Source: Drosophila miranda
Lineage: Eukaryota > Arthropoda > Insecta > Diptera > Drosophilidae
DNA: 64,000 nt
Direction of reading: 5' to 3'
NCBI RefSeq assembly: GCF_003369915.1
Contig: NC_046674.1
Span: 1,984,001-2,048,000 of the forward strand
The notes beneath the pieces were generated by a model that worked only from the letters and a program-made list of their open reading frames with translations, was not told the origin of the DNA and searched no databases. Made by a program: the position numbers and the translations under genes. Shown one piece after another: positions 50,305-63,780 of this stretch. How positions within the stretch are numbered: position 1 is the first letter of the stretch; each line of letters begins with the position of its first letter.

Positions 50305-50520
50305 TTGTTATACCCTTCCAGAAGGGTATGATGAAATTCGCAAAGCATAGGCAGAAAACTTTGAGACTTATATACGCGGTATACATACATATGTACATAT
50401 ATGTAAGTAAGTAGGAAGGCAGTGTATACAGATCGCTGGGAATCTTATTCGTTTCCCAATGGATCAATCTTTGAGGGTATCTAAGGTTGCGGCCCAAAGA
50501 CTAGCCTTTCTTACTTGTTT
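50305..50520 (+). mobile_element. DINE-1/INE-1-like element remnant
   Basis: Begins with the perfect stem ATACCCTTC-CA-GAAGGGTAT (50310-50329), contains a TATACATACATATGTACATA microsatellite, and ends with TGAGGGTATCTAAGG followed by AGCCTTTCTTACTTGTTTT, the same style of terminus as at 53216 and 59440. Non-coding, so dependent on an autonomous helper. Confidence 0.5.
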
Positions 50521-52945
50521 TGCAGTTGCTGGTTGCTGTTTTTGTAGTTAAGTGCACTTGAGAGCGCTTTAAGCTTGGAGGCCAAGCGATAAGGACACGC
50601 AACTTGCACTCGAACTGAAGTCATCCCTTGCCTCCACTCATGGCACCCCTCCAGCCGCGTCCTTTTGCAGAACTTCCCTTGCATGCTTTTGTGCACCGTG
50701 ACGTATGAGCAATGTTGGGGTTTCGCTTACGCTTTATCATACGCACCATGCGCCCGTGCCCCGTGCCGCGTGCCCGAACCCGAGCCCGGAGAATATGTTT
50801 GTGTTGTCTGAGCAGTGGATGGGAGGGCGATGAAGGGGGGGATGAAATAGTGCAAGAGTTTCCAAGTCATCATCGTCCCGGCTCCACTTGAAGGTCGTCT
50901 AAGTAAGTTCCCCGAGTCTGTCAAAAAGCATTCTAAAGATTCTTCCTGGCTCTCTTGGGCTTAAAGTATTTCTAGCTTTTGTGTGGCCAAAAAGGGAGAG
51001 AGATAAGACTTTTGGGCATTTTATGGTTATGGGGCAGGTTAAGGAGGAAACATCTTTAAGATTGCGCCCAAATGAAGGCAAGAAGTTTGTCTGTTGTTGA
51101 TACATACAGAAAGAGATTGCTCTCTTGGACGGACACTTACGGTTCAAATATGTTTTCGTTTAGAGAGAGAAAGATATGTGCCTGAGGGAAGTGTTGTAAC
51201 CATATATATCCATTTATCCACACTATGTAAGCATTGAAAGCCTGAAGAGATACAAGAAATACGAATCGAACTAACCTTAGAAATTCCCTAAAATTTCCCG
51301 ATAGTACTCCCGTATTCTAGACATAGGAGATCTCCCCATCCATCATCATCATTCACAATACAAAATTCCTTCAACACTTGCAACCTTTTCCTGACCGACC
51401 GACCGACCCCCATCATATATCATTCGACGACAAATGCGCTGTGTGATGGGGCTGGGGCCGTGACAGACTCTCGGTTCACAAGTTGAAGAGGTTAAGAATG
51501 AAGTACCACCATCCCAACAGTAGTAGTACCTTCTTCCCTTTTCAAGGCATTTCAATGCGTGCCAAACACTTGAGAGGCCCCAACCCGGTGACTGAATGGG
51601 CCGTGCTTCCACAGTCGCGTCGAGTCGAGTCGAGTGTCTAAATGTCACGTTTAAATTTATGTTGCAACAACAATAACACACACACACACACACATATATA
51701 GAGGGGGGGGTTTTAGGACCCCACGAGAAAAATATGCAGCGTAAACAAAAACAGTTATGACAACAATGGAGGCAACAGAAAAGCAAAGAACTATGACAAC
51801 CCTACAACAACAATTACTGAAACAACACAGAAGGCAAAATGTTGCCGTGTGTCAAATGGAGGGGCAGAGAGTAATGTAGATGGGGTAGGAGGGGCGAGAG
51901 AATGAGATGCGGGTGCAACTGTCACCAAAACAATGTTAACCAAAATGGCAAAAATGAAACAAAAAAATATTAGAGTCGGAAAACCTAGGAGAAAAAATAT
52001 TTTCCCAACAAAAAGGATGAAAAATAAAAAATAAAAAAAAATGATTGGAATACATTAGAAATTGTCTCTCTTTTGTGGGGGAGTAGAGACTAGGGCGACA
52101 GGGGACTGTTATGGGAATAAAAATGGGAAAAAAGAGATACGAGAAGTGGAAAATAACTCTGATTAGAAATTGCTTTGATAACATACAGTATTCCTGGAGG
52201 ATGTTGATTGAAAATAAATTTGTTGCTCAAATTTGATACAAATTGGGGAAATTCTCTCAATGCGGCAAGCTTTTCCTCAATTACTGTACAGTCTTCCCCT
52301 CAGATCCCCCCTTTCCAGAACATATTTAATGATTTTAAACTTAAAACTTTCCCCACATTCATATCAAATGTTAGGTCCCGTCCCTGCTCCCTTCCTACAT
52401 TTTCCTAGAATATTTCTTAATTTTCGAACAATTTTCTGCACAATTGCGTCGTATCCATAAGTATCAAGTGTCCAGCATTTTAAGAGGGACCAGAACCAGC
52501 AAGAGGACGAGGACCAGACCCCGCCTCACCCCCCATCAGCCATTAGCCTTATGTTTATATCATTAACAAAGTTATACGAAATTAAACTACTCTAATTATT
52601 TTTCCGTTTTTGGCTTTTTTTTCTAGTACTTTTTGGGGAGGAGATGAGTGTGCACAAGGAGCTACAGGCCACAGACGAAGCTGTAGGAGAGCGTAGAAGA
52701 GGGAGAGAGAGCCGAGGGAACTTAACGAGAGTAGAAGAGCGTGAGAGTGAGCGGCAGGCAAGCCGCTCTGCCTTAGATTTGGTGCGAGAGGAGGGACTGG
52801 GATAGCCATCTCATTGTGGCTTGCTGTCATGGAAAGCGATGGAAGGAGACAGTGGCGGGGTCATAGTGCGTTTTACATGCGAATGTTGCCTTAACACAGA
52901 TAGAACAACAGAACAGCTAAAGCACACACACACCTACACAACAAT

Positions 52946-52947
<2 letters not shown>

Positions 52948-52976
<29 letters not shown>

Positions 52977-52982
52977 GAAGCA
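52948..52982. repeat. Trinucleotide repeat (CAG)n
   Basis: Eight or so CAG units continuing into GAAGCAG units. Confidence 0.9.
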
Positions 52983-55900
52983 GAGACAACGTTTGTGTGG
53001 TTCTTGTTGTTCTCCTTGTTCCTCCATTATTATTTCTGCTGCTTTGTTCTTGTTCTTGTTCTCCCTGTTGCTGCTGCCCTTGTTATGCCGTTACAGTAGG
53101 GTATGATGATTTAGACTAAATGTTTGCATCTCATCTCTGAAAATATTCCCTCGGTTTGGAGTCTAAATATATTCACGGATCATAGGCATCGAAACCGATC
53201 ACTACAACGTGGTTTTGCAAGGGTATCACAGTCCTCGATACACGAAGCTACCTTTCCTGTTCTGCTCCCTGGCTCTGCCTCTGCTTGCGTTTCAAAGAGC
53301 ATTGCATTGTTGTTGGCATACTCGTATTATTTTGCACGCTCGTTGCCATTGCATAGCAGCAGCAGCAACAACAACGGTAAACCGCAATGAGAAAAAATGT
53401 TTTCATATTTATTTGCCGCTCTCTGGGCCTCTGCTCTGCTCTCTCCCTCTCTCTGTCTCTCCCTCCACTCGCATAACTCTACTCAAGTATGCAACTTTAT
53501 CATTTTGATTTAAATGTTTTGCTGTTGCTGTTGCTGCTCTTGTCTGCCGCATTGTGACATGCATGTTCCTCTGCAGGAGGGGGCGGCAGGGGACTGTTCT
53601 GAGTGAAGAGTGAGTCAAAGAGAGGCGGTGTGGAGGGGAGAGTGATGTGAGGAGTAGGCGACAAACAGTAAAAATTGCATTGTTGTTTCGTTGTTTAGGG
53701 TTGCCAGCTTATTCAGCGCGGCGTTTGCGTGATTTTATGAAAAGATTGTTCTTTCTTTTGTTGTTTCGGGTTGGAATATTGTAAATAAAAAGAAATTATA
53801 AATGGCAGAAAGTTAGAATGGAGCGAGAGTGGCTGAATGGAGGGAAGGCATGAAAGCAAAGAGAATTATTGGCTAACCAAGCGCTACAAAATGTGTGTGG
53901 GTCGGCGGGAGGCTTGATGAACTGTGACAAGAAAGGGAGAGACAGAGAGAGGTGCGATACGAGTATTGTTGATAAGTTTCGGTATTCCATTAGAAAATAC
54001 CAAGTGTAAGATAGGAGCTCTTGAAATTTTTCGGCTTTCATTTAGCTAGGAACATTCCCTTTGAAATTCCATTCTCCCCCACTAATTGGCTTTACTCTCG
54101 GCCGTCCTTTGGCACTGAATAAATTAAGGGATTTTTGTAAATACAACTCTGACAGGCCGGATCCGCACCCCACCCATCCGCAGCGTGTGTTTGCCTCTGT
54201 GTGAAGTGCAAAAATTAATTTGATTAAGTAATTTCACATGTCATGCCACATATAATTTATGGTTTGCTTATATTTTGAGTTAATTTCACGCTTTTTTCTG
54301 CCCTGCATTTTATTTCCCCGCTTCCATTTGCATCGTTTTTCCTGTCACACGCGCTTGTTTGTGCGCGGCTTTCAAATTGTTTTGATGCTCCGCTGACTCG
54401 TTCTACGAATGTGGAAAATTTCTCGCCGTCAAAAACAATTTTCCCCGTTTTTTTCGCTTTTCCCTGCATGTTTTTCCTCGGAGAATGTTTACGATATTAA
54501 TTTGTAAAAATAAAATGGCATAAAATAAAAAATAGATGCGGAGCGTGGGAAAAAATGTTGCAGGAAAGTGTAAATATTTTTGTTAGATATTAAGCCGAGG
54601 AGATTGGAAATGAGATTTATCTAATTAAGCCAGCTACTGTAATTAGTGTTCGCAGGTTAATTATGTGTGGGACACAAAAAGTCGTGGAAAACATGAAAAA
54701 AACATCTAAGAAAAGCATTAAATATGGTAAACATGTCTCCTCTTTAAATATCTGCTTTATCCTTGGAGTTCATGTACAAGAAATGTAGCCTGCTTTTTGG
54801 CTCCCCGCTGAAGTCCAAATTAAATCATTTTCGTATCGGATTCTGGTCTAGCAGAAATCTGAACAAAAACTATTAAAAATATACTTTGTTTGCTGTTTAA
54901 GTCTGCAAAAACTATAGATGGCTGTCCGTGTGCTGTCCATATCCTGGCACGCAGAGCACCAGATCCAGCGGCCAGCCCCCAGCCCCCAGGCCCCAGGTCC
55001 TAGACGATAATAATGAAATTCGAACAATGCGCACATTCAAGTGATTAGCCTTGGCAATAACAAGTTTACTTGTTAGTCGGGTGCATCATGTTTGTCAGCA
55101 GTTTCGGAAACCATTTTCAGAACCGAACCCTTCCCCTCTACTACCCTTTGGGGCCTCGGACCGGACCGGGGCGGACATAAATTTCCAGTCATTTATCCGG
55201 GAATGGGCGCACTGCCAAAGTGAGCAGCAAACAAACAAAATGAGTGGCCATTTAGTTTAGTCTAGAGTTAGGGACTGGACTACTACTCGTATCCACTGAC
55301 AGCATTGTTTACGGCCAGACAACTTTGTCAGCCAAAGTGTCTGCTCTATCAGTCGTCCAACGAGGAGTACTTTATGCAATTAACTAATTCGATGTGCCAT
55401 GTTTTTGCTACCCTCCTGACCATTCCCTCGCCCCTCCTCTCCTCTCCTCTCCTCCAGGATGAAAACAATTGCAGGAACAAACAGGGAAACAAAAGAAGGT
55501 TCGTTCTTTTGGTTCGTTCTCAATGAAATTTATGTTGTCTGGGGTCAGGGCATGGCGTGAAGCCGAAGGAATGCAATCCAATTGAGCTTAAGGGAAAGTT
55601 TAAATTAAGAGAGAACGACGCCGAGGAAGATTGAACGAAAGAGAACGATTGAACGAACCAGATTGAACAAAAGAGAAAAAATGCAAGCAGTGTGGAAATA
55701 AGAGCGCACAGGACCGATGAAGAGATTCGCTAAGGGAGGCGGAATGCAGTGGAAATGAAACACAGAAGCACTGAGCCTGAGCCAGAGCCCTCTCTTACTG
55801 GAAGCTTATCTCTTCTTAAAAGAGTTTTGTGCCTCGCTCTTGGCCCCAAAGTTGATTCAATTAAAAAAGCAACAAATGAAATGACAAACTGCAGACTTCC

Positions 55901-57455
55901 CATCAGACGCACCCCCTGCCTGTTCGCCGCCCCTCTTCCACCGTGGAGTGGCAGCACGTTTAATTGAAAATGCATTTGCTATTTGCCAGAGCCTCAGCTT
56001 CGCTTCGGCTACGGTCCTGAGCTCCAGAGCCGTCTCGTGTCGATTCATTGCCATTTGCAAAATTTGTTCTGCCTACTTTCAGGCGGAGGCGTTTAATTCA
56101 CAAGCAACAAGTACAGTTGCGGCAAGCGATTTGCGCCCGAGTGCTGCTCAAGTGTTAAAACTAGGCTAGAGGCAGGGGTAGGGGAGTGAGTGCGTGTTTG
56201 TTCATGTCGTTAACAGCATGTCTGCTAGTGCGCCTAGTCAAACCAAACCCCGAATCCATTGTCAACTTTAAAAGCAAACTTAAAGAGAAGAACAGTCTTT
56301 TTAGGAGAATTACTCGCAGATTAACTTTAGGGGAACCAACTGGAAGAAAGTTTCCCTTTTAAGGCAAACAACTAATAGTCTGCTGTAATTAAATAGGATT
56401 TAGCTTTTACTTTTGTTTCGCAATGAATTCGTTGCTCAACACTGGAAGGCAGTTGGAAGGGAGGCATGGACGAAGCCCCAAAGGTAAGGAATGTTGGCCT
56501 TGACGAGCACTGCTACTTCGCTTAATGTAAATTGAAGAATATTTGGAGTTTCTTCACCGCTCATCCTTTTATTCTTTGTGTTCTAAGCTCTTAAAGCTAT
56601 TGTCCAACACTGGAATCAAATCAATCAATCAATCAAGATTATATTATAATTGGAAGCACTTTAACATCTGATTGAGAATGGATAAGGAACATTGGGGAAC
56701 ACTCCATTCATAGCAGTGTACAACACTGGAAAGCATACATTAATGATGAATAACAAGTTTGATAACCTTTTTAAACAAGATTTAATATTCTAAGGTGAAA
56801 GATCTCCCAGAAGTCCCTACAAATTTCCCTTGAAAATCTCCTGTCCATGTCAGGCCAAACCCCGTTCCCCCTGTGCTGTCCATGCCTAGCCTCCTCCGAT
56901 GACAGTTGATGATTATTAAAACAAAACCCGAAATTAGCTTGTGATGGGTGTGAAATGTCTGCAACGGAAATGAGGTTTCGTTCTGATTTACGTAGGCAGC
57001 AAATGCTGCCGCAGGAGTCAGTGCAGGAGACATGGAGACTGCATGCACATACCGTACTCGTGCATATGAAGGACATTAACAATTGCCGGCGCTGCCTACC
57101 AGTTCCGTTATGGACCTGAAACCCAGACACACGCACACACACACACACACACGCAGAAGAGAACAGAGCACAGAGGACAGAGCACGCTGAGATACTCGTG
57201 CCCGTGCCCGTGCCCCCAACTGTGTGTGGAGGGGAGTGGCATTTGGAAACTTGACACGCATATTTAGTGGCAACAACAAACCTAATTACGCATGTCCAAG
57301 AGCGACCAGCGACCAGCGACGAGCAACGACCACTGCAGTGGAGTACACTCCCCCCCGATCCCCGCATAGCCGTGCATTTATGACTGGGGCGTAATGGGGG
57401 TATGGCTTGGCCAGGGTCTTCATTTCAAATATATGTTTAGCCAGTGTCAGTCCTG
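52983..57455. other. Non-coding block
   Basis: No gene seen. Contents: a dispersed-element remnant (53084-53265), TGTTGC runs (53519-53535), CCTCTCCT runs (55433-55455), an (AC)n run (57135-57152). A 198-codon minus-strand frame (56771-57367) runs through the AC repeat and has no domain. I treat it as chance. Confidence 0.4.
53084..53265 (+). mobile_element. DINE-1/INE-1-like element remnant
   Basis: Starts near TTACAGTAGGGTATGATGA and ends TGCAAGGGTATCACAG (53216-53231) plus TCGATACACGAAGCTACC. The end matches the reverse complement of 34903-34945 block by block. Confidence 0.5.
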
Positions 57456-57473
57456 CCCCCCCCCCCCCCCCCC
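57456..57473. repeat. Homopolymer C18
   Basis: Eighteen consecutive C. Length calls in such runs are error-prone in sequencing. Confidence 0.95.
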
Positions 57474-59386
57474 TGGATGGAGTCCTCCTAGTCCTGCCCC
57501 GTTTGCATTTCGATAAGAATAAGTGAAGCAGAAGGTAAATGGAGTTGGGCATTATTCATGATTTCAGAAGCTTTGAACCAGATTGAGGTCTGGAGAACTA
57601 ATATATGTATATACATAACTAGGGTATCGACATGATTAATGAAATATTCATGAGAACAGTTCTTTGAGCTGATCCTCCCATATTTTCCTCCAGTTCGAGA
57701 CAACTAAAGAACTCCCTAGTTGTATATTATTCCATTGATAATTCCTGATTAATGTATCTCTTTCTTCAACTAAGATCTGCATCGGTGGCCCCTTTAAGAG
57801 TACATATTTAGCTGTTATATTGTTGAGCAAACATTGTTCACTTCTGACCAAAAAGCACCAGCCCCTGTTTGTTGCAACAACATTTGTCATCAGCAGGGAT
57901 TGCTCGTTCCCCGGAGGGGGGTGGGGCTGGAGTAAGTTGGTTGTTGCTCCGAACAGATTTTATGATTGCATCTGCTGCAATTCGGTTGATCCCGCTGCCA
58001 AATGCCGGTTTCCACAGACATATGCTATTCCCTCTGTGGTGGAGTGGAGCTCGCTCTGTGCTCTCTAAATGTGTGTATCTGTGTCTGTGTGCGAAAGTAT
58101 CTCTCTGCGTGTGTATCAGTGTGTTAGCTAAATTAGCTGTGATTAGACCTAATAGAGCCTCCAGTGTATGGAATGTATTGGGCCTGGGGATGCCTGCACT
58201 GCTCCTCGCTGCTTGGTCGCTGCTTCCTGGTCGCTGCTAATGCGGTAGCTAAAATTGTTGGATTGGCTTTGCAGGCGTCTGTAGAAGGCAGTCTAGCTGT
58301 CCAAGCAGCAAATCATATTTAAAAATCAGAGATGGATGGGATGGTATATGTTCTAGTGGGTGAACCATTAGCCATGATTAAGATTCCATTTGAGGCCATT
58401 TGATGATTGATTTAATGAGTGATTCGACTCAGTCGGTGGCTTATAGATGCAGTGATGAATGATTTTGTAACCAAATTCAAAAATGAACTGAGTTTTGGTT
58501 TGGATTAGGCAATAAATTCTATAAAATTTGTATAATCTTCCACTAAGAGACCCTTACAGACCCTTACAGACTCTGTCTTTCTCTCTCTGTCTCTCGCCGT
58601 CTCTATCTTTCCCCCACACTTACATATGTAAACAAATTCATGAGAGGCAAATTACAAGAGAACTATACATGCATCGTATCGTCCATCACAAGCCCCTGAA
58701 CCGACCACAACCGAATCAGCTGTCATTCCAAGCCAGGCCCACATCCTGGGCCCCGCACTGTAGCCCCTGCCCCTGCCCCTGCCCCTGCCCCTGACCCCGA
58801 AAACACTTGTCAATGCGGACTATTCATAGTTCTCGCCTGCTGTTGTCCGACGAGGGACATGCATAAAATTGGCCAGGATTTCGCCCTGACAAGACATCAC
58901 GAGGCCTGAGGAGGGGCGACATACATTCATACACACTCGTGCATACCCGCACATACATACATATGTACAAATGTCATCAAATAACTAAGCTACGCCTATG
59001 CGTATGCAACAAATTTGGGATTACAGAGAAGCGTGGGGGGCTGCACCCACACACCGCCCTTAGGGGGGGCTGGCACTGCAGCTGGGAAAACTAATTTTTT
59101 GTAATTAAATTTATTGACTTGTTTAAGTTAATTTAGCTGCCAAGTGGTTCGGTCGTAGGACATTTCATTTGATTTGCCACAAAGCCAATCAAAAATTAAG
59201 AGCTGTAGAGTTGTGTGTGGTGTGTGCTTAGCCGAATCAATTTCCGCATCCCCCAAAAGCACAGCCAGACAGACAGACACTGGGGAAAAATCCTATTACC
59301 GAGAGTTTTAGGCCAATTATTGGGTATTTGTTGAATGAATAGAAGCGATAGATAGAGCGTGTGTGCGTTTGGTGTGGGGCATCATT

Positions 59387-59500
59387 ATACCCTGGAAGGA
59401 GCCATGGAGAGAGCGAAGAATAATGGAATCTGTAGAGTACACATCTTCTTGATCGGTTGGGCCAGTGCAGGGATATCTAACCCACCTTTCTAGTTAAAAT
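59387..59500 (+). mobile_element. DINE-1/INE-1-like element fragment
   Basis: Opens ATTATACCCTGGAAGG and closes TGCAGGGATATCTAACCC then CCTTTCTAG, the same beginning and end pattern as the copy at 50305, with the middle deleted. Confidence 0.4.
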
Positions 59501-59794
59501 TTAGCATTTCCCCAGACCCAGTCCCAAGTTGTTTGTTTAGTTGTTGACTGGAGCGACAAAAATAATGAAATGTTTGTTTGATCGGCGGAAGGAAGGGAGG
59601 GAGGGAGGGAGGGGGCTTCCGTTTGATTGATTTTTCATCGAGCTGACTAATAACTTTTGTACGTTGGCAAAAACACAGACCAGAAGACCAGCAAAGGCAA
59701 AGGGCCAAACAAACCAACAAATAGGCAAACAATAGGTGGGTGCAACAGCGACCCGACCCGATCCGACACGACCCGTACAGGACAAACTGCCGGT

Positions 59795-59837
<43 letters not shown>

Positions 59838-59849
59838 CACACACACACA
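59795..59849. repeat. Dinucleotide repeat (AC)n, 55 bases
   Basis: AC run interrupted once by AAA at 59820-59823. Confidence 0.95.
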
Positions 59850-60664
59850 GGAAATTGTTGCATTGAGTTGGGCGAATGGCCATATTATGTAAATCACTGC
59901 CATTGACAGACGCCGCCACAACACTAGCAACACTTGCAACCACCACACAACAGCAACAGCAACAGCAACAGAAATGTGTGTGTTGGTGTTGGTGGAAAAC
60001 CCGAAAACCACTTTGGGCCCCCAACTTATTTGTGGCTAACAAATTTGCATGCATTGATGCATCATCATCGCTGCCTGAAAGAGAGTTTATATAACTATAT
60101 ACATATATGTATCTCTATGTGTGTGTGTGTGTGTTTGGGCCACTTTTTGGCTAAGTTTTGCCCTCTTTTTGTGTCGAGTGTTTGCCGCAAGGACAACACG
60201 ACCGTTAGATAGAAGAGCGAGAGCGAGAGCGAGAGAGGGAGAGAAAGACTTTCGACTGCGACTCAGCTCTTTCGCAAATCAATTGAAGTCGATTGTGGGA
60301 TGGGGGTTTGGGGGGGGGCAGGGGGTTGGAGGTTGGAGGTTGGAGGTTGTGTCGGCCAGTCCACTCAATGTGTCAGCTGGAATGTCAATTTGCATTGGCC
60401 AGGACTCAGCCAGAGAACAGGACAGGACGGGACAGGACGGACAGGATGGACAGGACAGGGTATCCATAGCCTTTAAGCGTAATAAAATGTACAAATTCGA
60501 TTCGTTTTTTTGGCCCAACGTTTGTAGAGTGATTGGGAAGGAATTTATAGTCCGTAGGGGATTAAAAACAGACAAAAAATAAAGAAATTAAACAAAAAAT
60601 GCAGAAGAGAAAGAAAGATTGAAGGAAGGGCAGATGGAAAGTTCAGGAAGAGATTTCGCTCTAT

Positions 60665-60780
60665 AGTTCGATAATCGCGATGATAACTGATCAGTGATAA
60701 CATATTGAAAGCGATAAGTTATCGTTTTTTGCATATAATCATTCTCGATACATTTACCAAACGATAACTTGCAGATTCTA
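60665..60780. promoter_or_regulatory. Cluster of GATAA words and palindromes
   Basis: Within about 115 bases there are five GATAA on the plus strand and one TTATC, including two TGATAAC, the palindrome CGATAAGTTATCG (60712-60724) and a TGATCA. GATAA is the core of GATA factor sites. A cluster this dense in non-coding DNA is a possible enhancer, unproven. Confidence 0.35.
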
Positions 60781-63450
60781 AAATTCATTTCCATCGAATG
60801 GGACCCATGGGTAAAAATCCAAAGGTAAAATGGAATAGAATATATATAAACCCTGTTGTAGATGCGACTTTTGTTCTCCAGATCAATGAAGAATCCGGCT
60901 CGAAGGACCCAATTTTGATGGTGATGATGAGTTGAGACTTGAAGCGGCACTTGTTCCCAGATTGGTAGCTCTTATAATCGAAGCTCTCATTACTCTACGT
61001 GTCCTTTTTTCGCAGGAGGCCTCCTTCCAGTAGACTATATTGCCTATGGGATGGGCACCTATCGATCAATAATCGTCATCGCTAAGCCGAAAGCGAGAGC
61101 TAACCTAATTGTCTAGAGAGAATACACCTTGAGACGTCGATCCTTGAAGAGCCTGGCCCAAAATTCGCCCTGAACACAATCCCCACACACAAATCTAATC
61201 CCACTTCAAAGAGCCGACAAAGCGGACCAATCGAGTGCATTCACTGGCTCCGATTACATTCGACATTCGCATGAAGAATCCACACAGACATTCGACGTTC
61301 GAGTGCCAGGTCCTTGGGCCGATCATTTTACACAAAATTTGGCGTGTCAACATTGCGGCTGTCGTTTTTGTTTTATCGTCTTTTTGCGGGTGGGAAAGAG
61401 AACTCGGATTTGTGGGCCACTCTTTGCATTGAGCCAAAAGTGTTGCCTCATTAAGCCACTTTTCACAGAACGCACACAAACATATGTAGGGGGAAAACCA
61501 CTGCAAACACACACGGATACGTTCGGGGACACATCCATTGAATGCCACATGAAGGGGACCGGATTGGGACGGCTATCCTCGGCTATCAATAGGTATTTGG
61601 GGTCTAATTACAAAACACAAATGCACTATAATTTCGCAAACCCAAAAAGCTTCCTGCCTCCTGCCCCCTGCCCCCTACCCCCTGCCGTCTGCCACTCTCT
61701 GCCCCGCACTGTTCCCCTATTCATGGATGATTTCGTAATTTAAACGGCAATCACCTCTTGGCCCAAACCCCGTCGCACAGAGCAGAACAGACCCGACACC
61801 CCCGCCATATGTCAACAGGCAACAAACAAACTTCTGTCAGCAAAATCATGCAAAATGTGACACTGCGAGAAGGATATTGTGGGTAGGATGGAGCGGGCGG
61901 GGCGGGGCGGGCCGGGCCGGGGTGGCATATCGAGTGACTGCTGGAATGCCAGTGCTGGAACAATGTATCCTCCTGCCAGTGCCACATGCCACATGCCATT
62001 GCGTACCATTCAAAGTTTATTGATTCGGATTGAAAAGCTGACACTTGCACATATTTCACGCACACACAAGTTTTGCGCTTTTTTTCGGTGAATAGTGTGG
62101 CTTAGAGAGCAACGGGGAGGGGGGGGTCTCAGGGGCTGTCAGGGGTTGGCTAAGGTTAATAGTTCATTGATAAGACCATTGGATTCATTGAGTTTCAGAT
62201 AAGCCATCCTTGATCTGGCACATACGAGCATGTGTAATCCCCAATAATTGGGACTTTCCAGTGAGGAAAGAAGAGCTATTCGCTATTCAAGTGCTAAAAG
62301 GGTTTTCCGGGGGTCCTTTCAGAAGAAGAATCAATAAAGGGAGCCATTATCATTATCATCCTCTTCCATCACCACAATCCCCAGCAACTCCATTAAGTGC
62401 CTTAGCCCACTCAGATATGTAAATTCCCAACCAATATTCCCACTTATTGCAGCTACTTATAATTTCACTTTCTTTGCCGTTTCCCTGCTCCTGGGAAATA
62501 CCTCTTCATACAGAAAGAAAAGAAGGCGAGAGAGAAAATTAAGAAAGAAATCATCTAAGGGAAATGCAATCTGTAAGCGATGCTGCCTGATTGGGTTTGT
62601 CTGCTTTCATTATGACCTTGGGATGGCTTCCTTAGCAACCGACTTCCGCCCCCCGACTCTCTGGGGCAATCACACAGACCATTTAACTTTAACGACAGAA
62701 TAACGAAAGGAAAGATGACACCAGACGCACGAGAAGGACCAGGCACTGGGAGGACTGGGAGGACTGGGGGGACTGGGGGACTAGGCCCACTGGCCAAAGT
62801 TCTTTCCCTCATTACAATTATATTTGCAAAAGTTTTTCTCGACTTTTCGCAGATGCTCCATTTCCGACTTGTTGCGGCCGCGGTTTATATCCCACCCCCA
62901 AAAACGAGATACATAAAAGATATTGTGTATTATTCATACGATTATTTGTTTATCAAAGTAAATCGAACTTTGGATGAGAATCGGATAAAGTGGGTGATCG
63001 ATTTTGAAACTGGAATCACTTTGGAAAGATGCAGGAGAATATTTATGGCTCCTGGCTCCCCCTCCTGACCACCGAGACAGCAACAAATTGTTTTTCATAG
63101 CCAGAGAGCAGAAGGCAGAGCGGGCTAAAAGGCCAAAAGCCAGTTTGCATTTAGCTTTTGTTTAAAAATTGACTTTCTTTAGAAAATTCCAATGAATAGC
63201 AAGCTGTGGGTGTGCTTTTTTTAAATCTATTTATATTTTGTTGTACCACAAGAAATTGTTGGACTACATCACAAGAACTGGAAAAAACTTTAGGAATTAT
63301 TGAGAGGATCTGCCCTGGAATGGGCTAATCTCTTAGGGGGCCTTGACAACCATTTTTAAAGGAATTTTACGTCGTTCATAGATTCAAATTTTACATCTCA
63401 CACTGGCGGCTTTCTTTGGAACTACTAGTGCAACAGAACTTGGCGCAGGA
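60781..63450. other. Non-coding block
   Basis: No gene seen. Contents: C-rich CCTGCCCCCTG run (61660-61688), GGCGGGGC run (61892-61922), ten-base AGGACTGGGG repeats (62737-62790), otherwise AT-rich sequence. Confidence 0.4.
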
Positions 63451-63454
63451 CATG

Positions 63455-63780
63455 AATTTTCATCCCCAAGGGGTCCAAACTTGGCGTGGATCCGCCAGCG
63501 CCCTCTGCTGTTCGTGCACTGCCGGAAGTCGTCACTGCTGCTTGTTTCATACCGGCGAGCTTCTGTGTAATAGAAACTCGATTTTCGGCAAGGGCCGCAG
63601 CTCTACTTTTATACCCGGTACGCAGTCGATGACTGCCGCATGTATCGTATTTCCTCCAAGATGAATTTAGTACTCTCTCTCTCTCTACTCTGAGAGAGAC
63701 AAGCGCTAGAAAGAGATAGCAAACGTTTTACGTTCTGCACGTTTGGATGCATACGGACAGAAGGTTGGTCCTCGAAAGAG
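63455..63780 (+). mobile_element. Probable dispersed-element remnant
   Basis: TTTTATACCCGGTACGCAGTC (20-base portion near 63606), a CTCTCTCTCTCT..GAGAGAGAC stem (63674-63702) and ATACGGACAG (63751) resemble, from memory, parts of INE-1-like repeats common in intergenic DNA of obscura-type flies. Boundaries are guesses. Confidence 0.3.

Larger units (their letters stand above)
48901..52940. other. Non-coding block
   Basis: No gene seen. Contents: perfect stem ATACCCCT..AGGGGTAT (49264-49288), (CTTC)n (49425-49446), (CTTTG)n (49541-49563), CAG-rich sequence (49598-49765) producing meaningless Gln/Ser-rich frames, a dispersed-element remnant (50305-50520), TCGAG repeats (51618-51636), (AC)n (51677-51694). 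Confidence 0.4.
57474..60660. other. Non-coding block
   Basis: No gene seen. Contents: CCCCTG repeats (58764-58792), a dispersed-element remnant (59387-59500), GGGA repeats (59591-59613), a long (CA)n (59795-59849), GT run (60117-60134), GAGCGAGA run (60217-60240), GGAGGTT repeats (60325-60350) and GGACAG repeats (60420-60460). Frames here encode Cys-Val or Gln runs from the microsatellites. Confidence 0.4.

Noticed and set aside
56771-57367. 198-residue minus-strand frame
   Set aside because: Runs through an AC microsatellite (CVCVCV), with no domain, promoter or coding-like codon use.
59490-60054. Cys-Val-rich frames over the CA repeat
   Set aside because: Direct translation of (CA/GT)n in several frames.
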